From positions 248,001 through 312,000 of the forward strand of contig CAJNDS010002597.1 of assembly GCA_905221605.1 (NCBI GenBank): 64,000 nucleotides of DNA. Direction: 5' to 3'. The DNA comes from Symbiodinium natans. Its lineage: Eukaryota; Sar; Dinophyceae; Suessiales; Symbiodiniaceae. Under the pieces are notes generated by a model. It had not been told where the DNA came from, did no database searches, and saw only the letters and a program-made list of their open reading frames with translations. Of the stretch, positions 32,972 through 41,972 are shown piece by piece. Position numbers and translations under genes: made by a program. Each line of letters starts with the position of its first letter. The stretch's first letter is position 1.

Positions 32972-33624
32972 ATGTCATCGCCGGCGCCCTCGCAATTCTG
33001 CAACGTCTCTGATTCCGGCCATAACCTATCAAAGCCAATGGGCGCATATTCAGAAACACCTGCTATCTTGTTTGCGCAATCTCAAAACCCTAGCGAGATC
33101 TTGAATAGTTTGCTGGCGAATCTCGGAGGCCAACAAGGTCTTGATCTTTTGTGGCAAAGTATGCGTTTGCTTGCACAGGAACTCACTGCTCGAACCGAGA
33201 GTTTGTCGAAGGCTGAGACAGCTTGGCCTCCAAAAACTCCTTCGTCCTGCCGTAGGCTTCGGGAAGAAGCTGCCGGTTCTAAGTGGAATCCTCAGTGGCA
33301 CGGCGTTGTTTGGCCGTAATGGGAGACTGGAGATTGGTGGGCCGGTTCAGATGTTGCCCCGGTCCACACGGCTTTTCCCGCAGGGGTGTGCCAGACTTTC
33401 CAGTCCGGCCTAGTCTCAACGAGATGGTGCTTGTTGATGCCGTGGTTGCGCTTGGCTCTCCTCCTTGCCATGTCAAGCTAACCTGGCGGAAACCAATGTC
33501 AAAGCCCGGTTCGGTGGCCCTGTCCTTCCGGAACTGTTTCTTTCTGGCTGCGCGAACCGTTCCAGGAACAATCGTTCCTGTGCTTGGCTTGAAGTGGTGC
33601 GGCTGTGACATCACAAAGGCGTAG
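32972..33624 (+). CDS. Coding-like region, ~115-codon ORF plus shifted continuation
   Basis: 32972-33319 reads EILNSLLANLGGQQGLDLLW and LLAQELTARTESLSKAETAW, good helical coding sequence. 33283-33624 in another frame reads RRGVPDFPVRPSLNEMVLVD and PCHVKLTWRKPMSKPGSVAL. The second resembles fragments of polyproteins in general layout but has no catalytic motif I can name. It could be a decayed retroelement or a split host gene. Confidence 0.4.
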
Positions 33625-34472
33625 TATTTCAAGCACTTCTGCAGGTGTGAGAGGGCGCAGTGATTGGGCAGATGGGACATTCCCACCCGAGGCTCGGGCT
33701 TTCCCAGTGGATCCAGGTGCGAATTCTGGCCCACTCACGGGCATGTTCTAGTGTCCATGCTTCGTGAACATGCGAATCAGTTCCGTTTTCGTGTCAGCTT
33801 GGAGGGTGATACCCACAATGCGGGCAGGGCCAAGCATGCTTACCAGCTTCAGTGATGTGGATGCCTGGGATTGATCGTTCATGGGACGCGCTGTGGCTTT
33901 CTGGCTGCTGGAGCTTTGTGCTATCTGCCTGTAGGGAGTTGTTGGTTTGGAGGCGCTGGGGTAGCAAAGTGGTGTTGATTGCTCACCGTGCTTTTCGCTC
34001 CCCATCTGTCTGATGTGGGAGTTTAAGTGCCCCACCTAAGACCCTTGCTGTGCAGTGCAAGGTCCGCGTTGTTCGTGATTGTCTTGCGAGGTGGCTCGCA
34101 CAGCTGATGGTCCTTCCCGCCTCCTGCTGTGAGCGGGAATGGAGAATGGCTTTCTCTGAACCGCATCTGGAAAGGAGCAGAGCTGGCGATTTCTTATTCA
34201 GAGCAAACCTCTGTCGCCAAGAGTACGCATTTCGTCTGTAAAAGGTGTATCACAATCTGTGGCGCACAGTGACATATTGATTGTCAGCATGTGTTTATAC
34301 GCGTGACATGGCCTCGAAACAACTGGAACTCGAGTCGCTATACGCACGTGCTCTTCATCCACTGGGGTCTTCGTTCAGCATAGCATGCTCGTGTTTTGAG
34401 ACTCTTCATTCCCCATACCGACGAGCAGCGCATGAGCAGAGTGCATGCGAATAAGTTGCGTGTCGTTATTGT
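33625..34472. other. No clear gene
   Basis: Short frames only (34050-34241 on + with basic residues). Nothing firm. Confidence 0.3.
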
Positions 34473-34733
34473 ATGCATGTGGAGGTCTTGCATCTAGAGC
34501 CGCAGCATCTGGGCATAGCGTTTGTGCCAGACACCCAGAGCTGCGGTGATAGTGATGCAGTCCCGACTCAGTACACATCGTTGTTTGTCAAGGTGCCGGG
34601 CCCTGTACAACGCTATAGGCAAGAGTACAGCAGTGTCTACGGTGTCGAAGTGCCCAGCCAAGCTGTGCAGTTCAAGCTTGAGGAACCGAGGAAGTGGGGG
34701 TTTGGCACTAGTGTAGTCATGTTCTTGAGCTGA
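34473..34733 (+). CDS. Hypothetical ORF, 86 codons
   Basis: Reads MHVEVLHLEPQHLGIAFVPD then GVEVPSQAVQFKLEEPRKWG. The minus strand carries a 236-codon ORF over the same DNA (34494-35204), whose peptide is less typical. I prefer +, weakly. Confidence 0.3.
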   Translation: MHVEVLHLEPQHLGIAFVPDTQSCGDSDAVPTQYTSLFVKVPGPVQRYRQEYSSVYGVEVPSQAVQFKLEEPRKWGFGTSVVMFLS

Positions 34734-36439
34734 TGCCATCTGCAATGCCCTGAGCAATCTGAGACGCTGCGCGCCTCGTGCAAGAATGGCTGCTGGAGCT
34801 CTCGTCGATGCTGCTGTGCAGTGGCTGGGCCAAGTGTCGGGCTTGGAGCCATTTGGAGCCGCTTGAGCAGCACCAAATTCTCGAAGTGCAAAAAAGCTGC
34901 AGTATCTGAAGGTGGGCGATCTTGGCCTCGGATCCATTGTCGTTTTCTTTGATAGGACTGGAGCATCTGAGATGCACCGCAACAGGTTTCTTTTTGTCCC
35001 TGGTGCAGGATAGAAGATGGGCCTGCCCACAAGCGGGCCAAAAAGGAAGAACCTAGCCAGGCACAGCCGAACTGACCTACCTGTGAGTCTGATCTCTGAA
35101 TGCAATCGTATGCACTCGTGAACGAAAAGACAGGTTCGCTTGAGACATATCTTGCTCAAACATCGCGAGTGCAAGAGTACCATAGACAAGGCAGGGGTCA
35201 ACATGTTGCTTTAGGCGAGTTGATTCCAGCTTCTTGCATCAAAAGGTGCGAAACAAGCAGGTGAAGCGCTCGCGAGGCGAGGGTGCCGCAAGCGAAGACT
35301 AAGTAAACGCCCTGAGTATCTGAGGTTGCTAAAGGCTCTTGAGTGGTTTTGGGTCAAGGAGAAGCTGAGCGCTTGCTGCGAGCTGTGCTTGAAGAGTGCC
35401 AAAATGACCCTGGTATGCCAGAGACCGAGATCAGCAGTTCCTTGGGAAAGCATGTCCATTTTTATGATTGTTAGCCTTCTTTGCAGTATGGTTGCCGTTG
35501 CAGGAAGATCTTTACGCAGCGCTGCAAGGAGTTGTCCGAGTGCCGGAAACTTGCGGGGCCTGCTTGCTGAAGTTCAAGTTGGGTTCTCTCAGGTGTTCTG
35601 CGTGAAAGGAGCAACTTTCTCGGACTCAGGCCAGAGCTGCCTCAAGGCTGGCGAGCTTGTTGGTGATCTGAGTCTGGGGCTTGCAAATACCATCAGTTAC
35701 CATCAACGATATTTCTGAGCGGTCAACGCAGTATTTGACGGATAAGGTTGGGTCAAACCCGGCAAGTACGGCCAGGCATTCGCACCATGGCAGCCCTTTA
35801 ATGTGCTCTTGGGGAGCAGGCTTTGTAGACATCTGCGCTGCGGCTGCATGCCATGCTCGGGTGAGTCTGCTGTGTGCTTCGTCGTCACTGCTACTGGATT
35901 TCTGTTCCGCTCCCCGGGTTATCGACCCCGCAGTTCGATGTTTTGTCTTCATGGCTCGCATCATGGCGTCATGATGAGAGCCATGCTGACCATGACACCA
36001 GGTGCGCCAAATCTGTCGGGTTCGTCCGGTCTCGTTCAAGAGGTGAACGTAGGCATGACATAATCCTGCCTCGAAAACCTTCATCAAGCTGAAGGAAGGT
36101 TTTTCTGTTGCAAACGCAGGAGGTCTGAACTGGCTTCTTTTGTCATTGATATGCTCATGAAAGCATGGCCGATGCACGAAACTGAGGACGATATCGCGTT
36201 CTCCTTGTCTGTGGGTCAGCTGAGCGACCTCGCCTGTGCACTCAGCTTGATCTGTATGTCGTGCTGAATGTCGCAGCTCTGCAGCTATGTAACGGCAACA
36301 GCGTGGCTTGAGTGGCAGACCTTTGTGTTGCCCCTGCTCCCTCCCAAAGCTTGCACATACGTAGGGGCTGCAATGCGATGGTCGCACAAAACTTGCAAAC
36401 TTTCTGAGAGTTTCGCATGTGTGTTAGTGTGAGCACCAT
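34734..36439. other. Uncertain: long minus-strand ORFs without recognisable content
   Basis: 34494-35204 (236 codons) and 35626-36387 (253 codons), both on -, are longer than usual for chance. However, the peptides are Ser/Arg/Cys/His-rich with no motif, and the + strand also has open pieces (35326-35718). I record them here rather than call genes. Confidence 0.25.
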
Positions 36440-36986
36440 TTGGACAGACGAGCCTCAGCAACCAGAAACCCGCAAAGCAGAAGCCCCTTACCTGCTGCCT
36501 CGAGCACCACTCTGAAACGCATGGCGAGACAGCGTGGTCTGCTAAGCGTACCTATAGCTTTCCCGCCAGTCAGCCTTCCTCAGAAGGACCCACAGTTCCG
36601 TCAGGGCTTGCAGCTAAAAGAGCTGGAGCGAAGCTTTAGCAGGAGCCGGGCCCGCCGATGGCTTTCTGTGGCTGCCGAGCGCGAAAAGCCAGGCAGTTCA
36701 TGAAGCAGCAGGCCCAGTCCCAAAGCAGCTCCTGCACGCGGAGGCTCAACAAAACAACAGTTTCTTACACGACTCCTGGAAGGGCAGGAACAAGGTTAGG
36801 CAGCCACAGCTGCCAAGCACATTGTCATCGATTGGAGCTAGAATGTGGGGTGGCTGGGAGAGGTTGCTCCAGTTCTTCTTCGTGGACCGCGATGTGAGGC
36901 AGCCTGCCAAGAACAAAAAGCAGAACAAGAAGTCGTCCAGGTGGGATTTCCATTCCGGGCGCGACGAGAGCCTGTGCTCGGTATAA
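36440..36986 (+). CDS. Coding-like region with one frame change, basic domain
   Basis: 36440-36703 reads GLQLKELERSFSRSRARRWL. 36618-36986 in another frame reads PKQLLHAEAQQNNSFLHDSW, then MWGGWERLLQFFFVDRD and a Lys-rich PAKNKKQNKKSSRW, to TAA 36984. Both look coding and overlap by 85 bases, so either a frameshift or an unplaced splice joins them. Unknown. Confidence 0.35.
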
Positions 36987-37393
36987 GCCAGCACATGCTC
37001 CGCATGTCCAGATCCGAATGCCTCGAGGTCCACACCAGAAATTGGCCTCGTTGGCAGTTGGAAGGGGGTCAAGCTGGTAAACGCAATCTGGATCATACGC
37101 CCGATTCGCTCCGCTTGCTGCTAGCGGTCTTGGCGTGCCTCAGGAATACTCTCCTCATTACTTTGGCTTAAATGCACGTGGCGCAACTTGATGTTGCTTC
37201 TCGATACACCCCTGGAATCTCTGTGCTACCTTTCGCCCCCAGTCCCACACCCCCCAAGTTGCCCATTTAGATGTTTTGTTCCATGCGAGGTTGACACCGA
37301 TCAGGGAGTTCACATTATTTTGCGTGTTGGGCTTAGTGGCCTAGTGCCGGCGAGAGAACGCAGCAACATCGTCTCACTCCTGGCTTGCCCTAG
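36987..37393. other. Short coding-like scraps, no confident gene
   Basis: 37171-37269 is an ATG-started 32-codon frame (MHVAQLDVASRYTPGI...) and 37188-37478 is a second open frame. These may be intronic between the two neighbouring regions. Confidence 0.25.
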
Positions 37394-37979
37394 GTTCGGC
37401 GTGAAGACAGCGATCGTCACCTTAGAGAGCTGCAGGCCAACTCGAGCCGAGCCCAAACTCGAAAAGCCATCGAAGTAAGCAACGTTCTCAATCTGGTCCA
37501 TTGTCGCTCAGGCGAAGAGGCCGAGAACGATGGCCGTAGGAAGTGCCCCAAGCTTCGCTTCTTTGAGCTCCCGAGGATGGCGTGCAAGTGTGTACAGCCG
37601 TGTACAACCCTCGGTCAGAGCACGATTCCGGTGGACATCCTCTTGGAGAGCCCCGCAAGGGAAAAAATTGACTGCCTGTATTGTGACATCGTGCGGCTAT
37701 CTTTGTGTTGTTCTTGAGCTCTTGCCTGAGAATCTGATTGCCAACGCGCGGGCACAAAACCACGTCGCGTGGCTCAAGCCAAAGCCTGGCTTCAGAGTTT
37801 GGCTATGGCAGGCGCCAAGGCACGAAGATCGGGACATTCGGGTAGTTGAGGCGAAGTTGGCAGGGATGTTGGGATGTGATCTGGAGGGCATGGGGATAGG
37901 ATCGATGCCAACCGTGCTTAGACGTGGGCTCAAATCGATCCGGAATGTTTCCAAGGCTGCTTTGACATATTCTGCATGA
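37394..37979 (+). CDS. Coding-like region just upstream of the retroelement
   Basis: Begins after a polypyrimidine/TAG acceptor-like border (TTGCCCTAG). Frame one (37394-37717) reads VRREDSDRHLRELQANSSRA, then KAIEVSNVLNLVHCRSGEEA, then a Cys-containing part (CKCVQPC). At about 37685-37715 the good reading passes to another frame, LELLPENLIANARAQNHVAW and VVEAKLAGMLGCDLEGMGIG, ending at TGA 37977. One base change of frame would join them, so it may be a frameshifted gene or pseudogene. No family recognised. Confidence 0.4.
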
Positions 37980-38335
37980 GCACCTAATTGCTTCACATGT
38001 CAACTGGCCTTCGAATTTGAGGTGTGTAAAGTGAACGACTTGTTCTGCATCTTGAAGTTCGAGAGAATTCTGTTCGTTTGGGGTTTCAAGAATTTCTTCT
38101 CATAGTTACATGGCGTGTCAGAAAAAGCTATATATCATGATCTCTTGGTTATTCAAGTTTTACGAATCAACCGCCACCGGGCGTGCTCCGATTGTTCTTC
38201 TCAACTTGGGGTGACAAATTCAATGCTTCAGTTCTGTGTTAAATTTCCCGAACACCCAGGAGCAGTTTTGATGTTTTGCGTGCTATGCAATTCTTCAGAA
38301 ACAACTTTGCGAGGTAATCCATTTCCTGCATAAAT

Positions 38336-38438
38336 TGTCGTGTAGAGCAACGCGTTGCTCGTAGTGACATTGTACGAGCGATTCAACCGCAGTTGATCGC
38401 TCGAGACCTTTGAGCACCTTTTGCTTTAAGCACCCACC
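38336..38438. repeat. Split direct repeat A1 with palindromes
   Basis: 103 bases identical to A2 at 46797-46899. It holds a perfect 16-base palindrome GAGCAACGCGTTGCTC (38345-38360) and a hairpin with 12-13 base arms (38375-38387 and 38392-38403), one bulged T and a CGCA loop. These could be recombinase-binding or RNA structures at the 5' end of the transcript. The ORF1 ATG follows 20 bases after A1. Confidence 0.9.
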
Positions 38439-38458
38439 TCGACCTCGATCTGCCAGCC

Positions 38459-39844
38459 ATGTCGAGCTCAGCAGCCGGAGAGGCAATGGTGCGGAGTTTG
38501 GCCGGACTGAGTTGGCCCGACCTCGTAGCGGCATTTAGGGCTTCGACGCCAGGAGCGCGCAGCAAAATCATCTTGGCGATAGACAAGGCGGATGCCGACG
38601 ACCACGAGGCGGCGGTGCCCTTAGCTGAGCTTAACGCGACCTCGCCTTCGACATCGGAGCAGCTGATGAGAACAACAGTGGACTTTGGTTTGGCAAGCAC
38701 GGCTTTGTCATCCACGACCCCGGCGGCCACGGCACCAGCACAGATGCTGCCATCGAAGTTGTTGGATATCGTGAAGGCTAAGCCAGCGTCGCCGCCCTCT
38801 GGGGTGTCAGTCACATCCACTCCACCGACTCGGGTGCACATCGACCTCGACGCCTTGGACGGCATGTCCGTTGACGACGACACGGCGACCCCATGCGTTC
38901 CGGGCAGCGCTACTCCTTTGCCGGCGTCTTTGGTTCCAGGTGGCGACGGTGGGCCGGCCCCTGGACTGGTGGACCTCTCCTCGGCGACCTCGGGCACTAC
39001 TTCTTCGACGGCGTCTTTGGTTCCAGGCGGCAACGGTGGGCCGGCCCCTGGACTGGTGGACTCCTCGTTGGCGACATCGAGTATCATCTCATTACTTTGG
39101 GACGGCCGTCGTCTTCGAGCCACACAGATGGACAGCTTGCCAGACGTGAAGGACAACAACGCGCCGTTCGACCCCAGGACGCTTTCTGATGGCCGGCATC
39201 TTCGGGGCGGACAGTGTGAGGGGCATAGCAACGGCTTGCTGCTCACGACCTCGCCTGCGTTGAACACGGCGACTGGTGGACAGGGCCCTTCTTCGTGGAC
39301 TTCTCCGACTACGACCACGCCAGGGGGTCCGTGGGGTTCTCATACAGTCGCTGGCACTCAGCACGACGGAGACAGCTGGTCATCGAGTTGGACTTTTTGG
39401 GCTCCGCAACAGGCATCTTCGTTGGACACGACCTCGGCGCCTTCTACCACTTCTCATGGGGGGAGCGTCAGCGAGGGCACTAGTCAGGCAGCCCAGCCAG
39501 GAGCGACCACTTCGGCGAACAGTCACAGATCGGCGAGTCGCTCACAGTCGCAACCAATGGAGAAAGAGCCGATGGAGCTCCTTGACTTGATGAACGAGGT
39601 GGGCGAGCATTTGGTCATCCCGCTCCCGTCCTTGCCGGCTAACGTACCACAACAGGCCATGCCCGAAAATGTCCAGCACTGCCGCCAGCTTGGATGGTGC
39701 AACAGGGTCTGCCCCGGTGCGAACAAGGCGATTCCAGGATGCATGCGACGCTGCTACCGACCGGTCCCGGCCAGTCCGGGCTACCACAAAGGCCACTTGT
39801 GCCCCTTCTGCAGGAACGTGGCTCTTGGTGGTCGCGGTCGCTGA
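38459..39844 (+). CDS. ORF1 of the retroelement, low-complexity protein with Cys-rich tail
   Basis: 461 codons from the ATG directly after repeat A1. The first ~60 residues are helical (GLSWPDLVAAFRASTPGARS). A long Ser/Thr/Pro/Gly-rich middle follows, with a duplicated unit SLVPGGDGGPAPGLVD / SLVPGGNGGPAPGLVD at about residues 159-196. The last ~50 residues are Cys-rich (six Cys in CRQLGWCNRVCPG, GCMRRCY and HLCPFC). The tail could bind zinc or nucleic acid, as in gag nucleocapsid-like proteins. No enzyme motif. It may be a second structural protein. The antisense 311-codon ORF over it is a shadow of biased composition. Confidence 0.75.
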   Translation: MSSSAAGEAMVRSLAGLSWPDLVAAFRASTPGARSKIILAIDKADADDHEAAVPLAELNATSPSTSEQLMRTTVDFGLASTALSSTTPAATAPAQMLPSKLLDIVKAKPASPPSGVSVTSTPPTRVHIDLDALDGMSVDDDTATPCVPGSATPLPASLVPGGDGGPAPGLVDLSSATSGTTSSTASLVPGGNGGPAPGLVDSSLATSSIISLLWDGRRLRATQMDSLPDVKDNNAPFDPRTLSDGRHLRGGQCEGHSNGLLLTTSPALNTATGGQGPSSWTSPTTTTPGGPWGSHTVAGTQHDGDSWSSSWTFWAPQQASSLDTTSAPSTTSHGGSVSEGTSQAAQPGATTSANSHRSASRSQSQPMEKEPMELLDLMNEVGEHLVIPLPSLPANVPQQAMPENVQHCRQLGWCNRVCPGANKAIPGCMRRCYRPVPASPGYHKGHLCPFCRNVALGGRGR

Positions 39845-40086
39845 TGTGGCCCCGCTCGACTTCGACCTCGTTGGCCGACCATGCCGATCGGTCGGATGTC
39901 TTGGGGTGGACAAAGAGAAGGACACCCGCGCTGGGAAAAGGAGGCCGTTTTTGAGTTGCTTCTTGGAGTGTTTTCTTTGGTCGTCTTGAGGGTTTCGGTG
40001 CTTTGGTTGTTGTGCTTGGGTGTTTTTCAGGGCTCTGTTGTAGTTTTTCCTTCACAGCCGACCACACCCTTTTTGCAACCGCGCCT
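39845..40086 (+). promoter_or_regulatory. Inter-ORF gap with 3' splice-site-like signal
   Basis: 242 bases between ORF1 and the recombinase. A T-rich run near 39950-40060 ends in a pyrimidine tract plus CAG (TTTTTCCTTCACAG, about 40047-40060), 27 bases before the recombinase ATG. This looks like an acceptor for cis- or spliced-leader trans-splicing, which would let a downstream ORF be translated from its own capped mRNA. Inference only. Confidence 0.4.
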
Positions 40087-41760
40087 ATGGCGACATCGAC
40101 CTTCGCTAGCCTAGTGAAAGCCACCCATGAAGCGGGCCTCGACCCCGCAATTTTGTTGACGCTCCAAGACATCGGAGTGTCGTCGGTGGACGACGCAGTG
40201 AGTGCCCTCGGCCGTCCTTCGCTTGGGCCGGACATTCAGGCGGCGCTGGATGCACTTGTCACAGTTGTACATGGGGCGCGAACTGCCTCTGCTTGTACGG
40301 CTCCGACGACCGCGGGGCCATTGCGCAACCTCAAGCGCAAGGATGTGCCACGTCCGGCACCTCAGCCCCATGGGGGTTGCCTCCAGAAGGCGCTTAGGGC
40401 GGCCGACCCCGCAGTTCGTGATGAGACACTTCGCACCTTCCAGGCGGACATCTTCGCTCGCTCCAACCAGGCCCCCCAGGACAGCAGGTGGAAGACGTGG
40501 CAGCGGTTGGCCGAGGCTTGGTCGCTGAGGCCCATACCATTGACCACCGACCTCGTGGCCAAGGTGGGCAGCCTGCTCAAGGCCGGGGGGTACAAGTCTT
40601 GTAAGCAATACTTTTCCCGTGCTCGGCGAGCCCATGTCGAGAATTTCGGGGAGCTGGACGCTGGAGTAGTGCTAGCGATCTCGGACGCCGTCCGCAGCAT
40701 CGAGCGTGGCTTGGGGGGCCCTGCCCTCAAACAGGCCTTCAGGGTGGAGGAGCTCCGCTTCAGCGACACCAACACGACCGCGGCGGGACACGCCATGGTG
40801 GTTGGCGGATGCTGGTTTCTCACCAGGGAGATCGAGTCGGCGGCTCTTCGCAGGGGGGATATCAGCTTCGACCACGAGTCCTTCACCGTATCCGTCAAGT
40901 TGGCTGCGTCCAAGACCGACACACAGGCGCGTTCAGTGACACGTTCACACCGGTGCTACTGCCAAGTGGTGGGGGAGCAGTTGTGCCCATTCCACGTCCT
41001 CGAGCACTACTACATGCTTGACACCGGGGCCTCGGACGACGTCCCCTTGTTCCATGACGGCGACTACGTGGAGCTCTCGAAGAATCAGGCGGTGGAGCTC
41101 ATCCGAGCAACTCTGGCGGCTGCAGGAGTAGCAACCAGGGACGACAACGGCCACCCGCGCTTCGGAGGTCACTGCCTGAGGGTCTCGGGAGCTCAGTGGC
41201 TTTGCCGGCTGAAGATACCGACCTCGACCATAGCCTTGCTGGGTCGATGGGGGAGCAGGGCCATCGAACGCTACCTGCAGGATGCCGAACTCACCAACTT
41301 GGAGCCGGCCGCGCCCTTCCCACCTCCGCCGCCTGCGACACCGACATCTGTCAGGCAATGGCTGCTGTGTGACAGTCCTGGCGATGAGCGTGCTGCAGTG
41401 GAGACAGAAGGCTCAACCTCAGCAGTGGGAAAGGACTCGACCGCAGCGACCTCGGCCTTGGAAGAACGTTTGGAACAGCTGTCACTAGCAGTGGAGCGAC
41501 TACAGCATCGACAACGCTTCATCGTCAGCCGGAAAACACACATCCGTGACCCCCTCGAGGGTGACAGGAATCCTGCTAAATGGCAGGCACAGTGTGGTTG
41601 GCGATACGGACACTCTAAGTTCTGGCGCAGCGACAGCGAGTCGGGCTCTTTGTGCAAGAAGTGCTTCCCGGCCCAGGGGAACGTAGTCGACCTCGATTCC
41701 TCGTCGGCCTCTTCCGAGGACTCACAGAGCGAGACGAGCTCTGCTTCTAGTAGCAATTAG
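40087..41760 (+). CDS. Tyrosine recombinase of the retroelement
   Basis: 557 aa from ATG 40087; an upstream in-frame start at 40003 would add a hydrophobic stretch and seems less likely. It cuts and joins DNA to integrate the circular cDNA. The catalytic set is visible: Arg247 (LTREIES), Lys276 in the beta-hairpin region (AASKTDT), His362-x-x-Arg365 in GGHCLRVSGA, Trp388 in GRWGSRA (the second His/Trp position) and the nucleophile Tyr396 in ERYLQDAEL. The N-terminal half should be the core-binding helical domain. The C-terminus has a CGWRYGHSKFW...CKKC possible zinc knuckle and ends in an acidic Ser-rich tail. The gene lies upstream of the RT, unlike Ngaro/DIRS1 but as I recall for VIPER. Confidence 0.9.
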   Translation: MATSTFASLVKATHEAGLDPAILLTLQDIGVSSVDDAVSALGRPSLGPDIQAALDALVTVVHGARTASACTAPTTAGPLRNLKRKDVPRPAPQPHGGCLQKALRAADPAVRDETLRTFQADIFARSNQAPQDSRWKTWQRLAEAWSLRPIPLTTDLVAKVGSLLKAGGYKSCKQYFSRARRAHVENFGELDAGVVLAISDAVRSIERGLGGPALKQAFRVEELRFSDTNTTAAGHAMVVGGCWFLTREIESAALRRGDISFDHESFTVSVKLAASKTDTQARSVTRSHRCYCQVVGEQLCPFHVLEHYYMLDTGASDDVPLFHDGDYVELSKNQAVELIRATLAAAGVATRDDNGHPRFGGHCLRVSGAQWLCRLKIPTSTIALLGRWGSRAIERYLQDAELTNLEPAAPFPPPPPATPTSVRQWLLCDSPGDERAAVETEGSTSAVGKDSTAATSALEERLEQLSLAVERLQHRQRFIVSRKTHIRDPLEGDRNPAKWQAQCGWRYGHSKFWRSDSESGSLCKKCFPAQGNVVDLDSSSASSEDSQSETSSASSSN

Positions 41761-41972
41761 GCACATGAGAGCCGCGTATGAGCCTTGAGCCTGGCAGGGT
41801 TCGAGAAAGATGCTGCGCTTTCATAGGACACAGTTGTCGTGGGGCGAAGCGGGAATGACTCAAGTGGTGGCCGCTGAGTTGTACCGCCCGCCCGCTGCAC
41901 ATCTTGGTGAGTCTTTTGAGTTTTGCATAGGCCTTGACCCCGCCCCACCCCCCCGCCCTAGGTCCCGTAGCC
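41761..41972 (+). promoter_or_regulatory. Inter-ORF gap with splice-like motifs and a spliced-leader-like decamer
   Basis: Contains a GTGAGT donor-like word (41908) and a C-rich pyrimidine tract ending CCCTAG (41961). The bases CCGTAGCCAT at 41965-41974 equal the first ten of the dinoflagellate spliced leader as I remember it and overlap the ATG of the gag-like ORF. A ten-base match can occur by chance in a window this size. The position at a start codon makes it worth noting. Confidence 0.35.

Noticed and set aside
38383-39318. 311-codon minus-strand ORF
   Set aside because: Exactly antisense to ORF1 of the retroelement in a region of biased Ser/Thr/Gly codons; it also runs into repeat A1. 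Treated as a shadow.
40003-40086. Upstream start of the recombinase ORF at 40003
   Set aside because: The added 28 residues are hydrophobic and Cys/Phe-rich from a T-rich tract that looks like a splice acceptor; the start at 40087 gives a normal helical N-terminus.
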